In this document: positions 63,614 to 64,000 of the stretch, piece by piece
Numbering within the stretch: the first letter of the stretch is position 1
Layout of the letters: each line of letters opens with the position of its first letter
DNA from: Anaerolineales bacterium
GTDB taxonomy: Bacteria > Chloroflexota > Anaerolineae > Anaerolineales > Villigracilaceae
Length of the DNA: 64,000 bases
NCBI GenBank assembly: GCA_030834895.1
Contig: JAUQXA010000005.1
Span: forward strand, 62,001 to 126,000
Direction of reading: 5' to 3'
Made by a program: the position numbers and the translations under genes
The notes under the pieces: generated by a model
Databases searched by the model: none
Seen by the model: the letters and a program-made list of their open reading frames with translations, nothing else
What the model was told of the DNA's origin: nothing

Positions 63614-64000
63614 CGGTGAATCTCCGTTGTGCTTTTGTTATCCGCGCGTGTGCGACGATCAATGACCTCGCCATCGGAGAGGACAATCGTTTGATCGGTC
63701 CGCTGGCTGATCGATGGATCATGCGTGACGATCAAAACCGTCTTGCCCTGCTGGGCCAGGCGTTCGAACAGATTAAGGACATTCTCCGCGGCGCGTGAAT
63801 CCAGGTTGCCGGTGGGTTCATCTGCCAGGATGATGGATGGATCGGTCGCCAGGGCGCGTGCAATGGCGGCGCCCTGCTGCTGTCCGCTGGAGACCGCTGT
63901 GGGAAGTTTATGAGCCTGGTCTTCCAGCCCGACCATCTTGAGCAATTCCATTGCCCGGTCCGGGCGCTCATAAAAAGGATACAGACGACAGTAATCCATC
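63610..64000 (-). CDS. LolD/MacB-type ABC ATPase, 5' end outside window, degenerate signature motif
   Basis: Only the C-terminal 129 or so residues are visible; Walker A lies beyond the window. It aligns with the second half of the ATPase at 1586-2287 (YERPDRAMELLKMVGLEDQA, then Walker [13 protein letters not shown] and switch VTHD). The ABC signature reads VSSGQQQGAAIA where the sister gene has [13 protein letters not shown] Ser replaces the second Gly-type position and the Arg is lost. This may reduce ATPase function or make the subunit depend on an intact partner. A hydrophilic tail with RRTRADNKSTTEIHR closes it. Confidence 0.85.
   Translation of the reverse strand, partial: MDYCRLYPFYERPDRAMELLKMVGLEDQAHKLPTAVSSGQQQGAAIARALATDPSIILADEPTGNLDSRAAENVLNLFERLAQQGKTVLIVTHDPSISQRTDQTIVLSDGEVIDRRTRADNKSTTEIHR

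Overview
The window looks like a chromosomal segment from a member of the Chloroflexota, most likely class Anaerolineae. This is an inference from the mix of gene families: LplABC-type sugar importers, MalT-like LuxR regulators, MprF next to a short TatA, and many palindromic intergenic repeats. I did no phylogenetic or database check. Base composition is moderate GC and fairly even, and the window is gene dense. I see no tRNA, rRNA or CRISPR array.

Layout. 1-1.2 kb: two membrane proteins of unknown function and a gene remnant. 1.6-4.7 kb: a MacB/LolD-type ABC exporter. 4.9-5.4 kb: a scar where a 3' piece of a second gnd gene meets a 3' piece of an htrA-type protease gene. 5.5-11.7 kb: tatA, a rhomboid-like protein, mprF and a P-type Mg2+ ATPase. 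11.8-32.7 kb: a 19-gene minus-strand pectin/uronate locus. 33-36.5 kb: its likely regulator, a divergent one-protein hybrid (sugar-binding domain, histidine kinase, receiver, AraC HTH). 36.5-49.6 kb: a nitrogen block (two-component system, Amt, an ArsB/NhaD-type carrier, glutamate synthase gltBD). 49.8-51.5 kb: an OmpR-type two-component pair. 51.5-53.4 kb: an ECF sigma factor with a beta-propeller lipoprotein. 53.8-60 kb: small membrane proteins, an oxidoreductase and a MalT-like regulator. 60-61.1 kb: a damaged IS5-type element and a broken M20 peptidase gene. 61.2-64 kb: a second MacB-type ABC exporter, cut by the window end.

Pectin/uronate locus. An ABC importer brings in oligogalacturonides. 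GH28, GH105 and GH4 enzymes, none with a visible signal peptide, cut them inside the cell. Unsaturated uronate goes through an IolB/KduI-family isomerase, KduD, KdgK and Eda to pyruvate and glyceraldehyde-3-phosphate. Galacturonate goes through UxaC, UxaE and a UxuB-type reductase to D-mannonate. No mannonate dehydratase (UxuA) gene is present. The next genes are a LarA-superfamily nickel-pincer enzyme, a transporter, gluconokinase and 6-phosphogluconate dehydrogenase. The gene order matches a route mannonate -> gluconate -> 6-phosphogluconate -> ribulose-5-phosphate, with the LarA-like protein as C2 epimerase. This is the main candidate for a little-described pathway here.

Nitrogen block. 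Three promoters, upstream of the two-component system, of the carrier-amt operon and of gltBD, share a palindrome close to TACCCATATGGGTA. In each it sits 23-24 bp upstream of a good -10 box. The half-site fits the heptamer known for NarL-type regulators, and the local response regulator has a NarL/LuxR HTH. One of these promoters appears to drive a short, intrinsically terminated transcript of about 65 nt, a candidate small RNA or attenuator.
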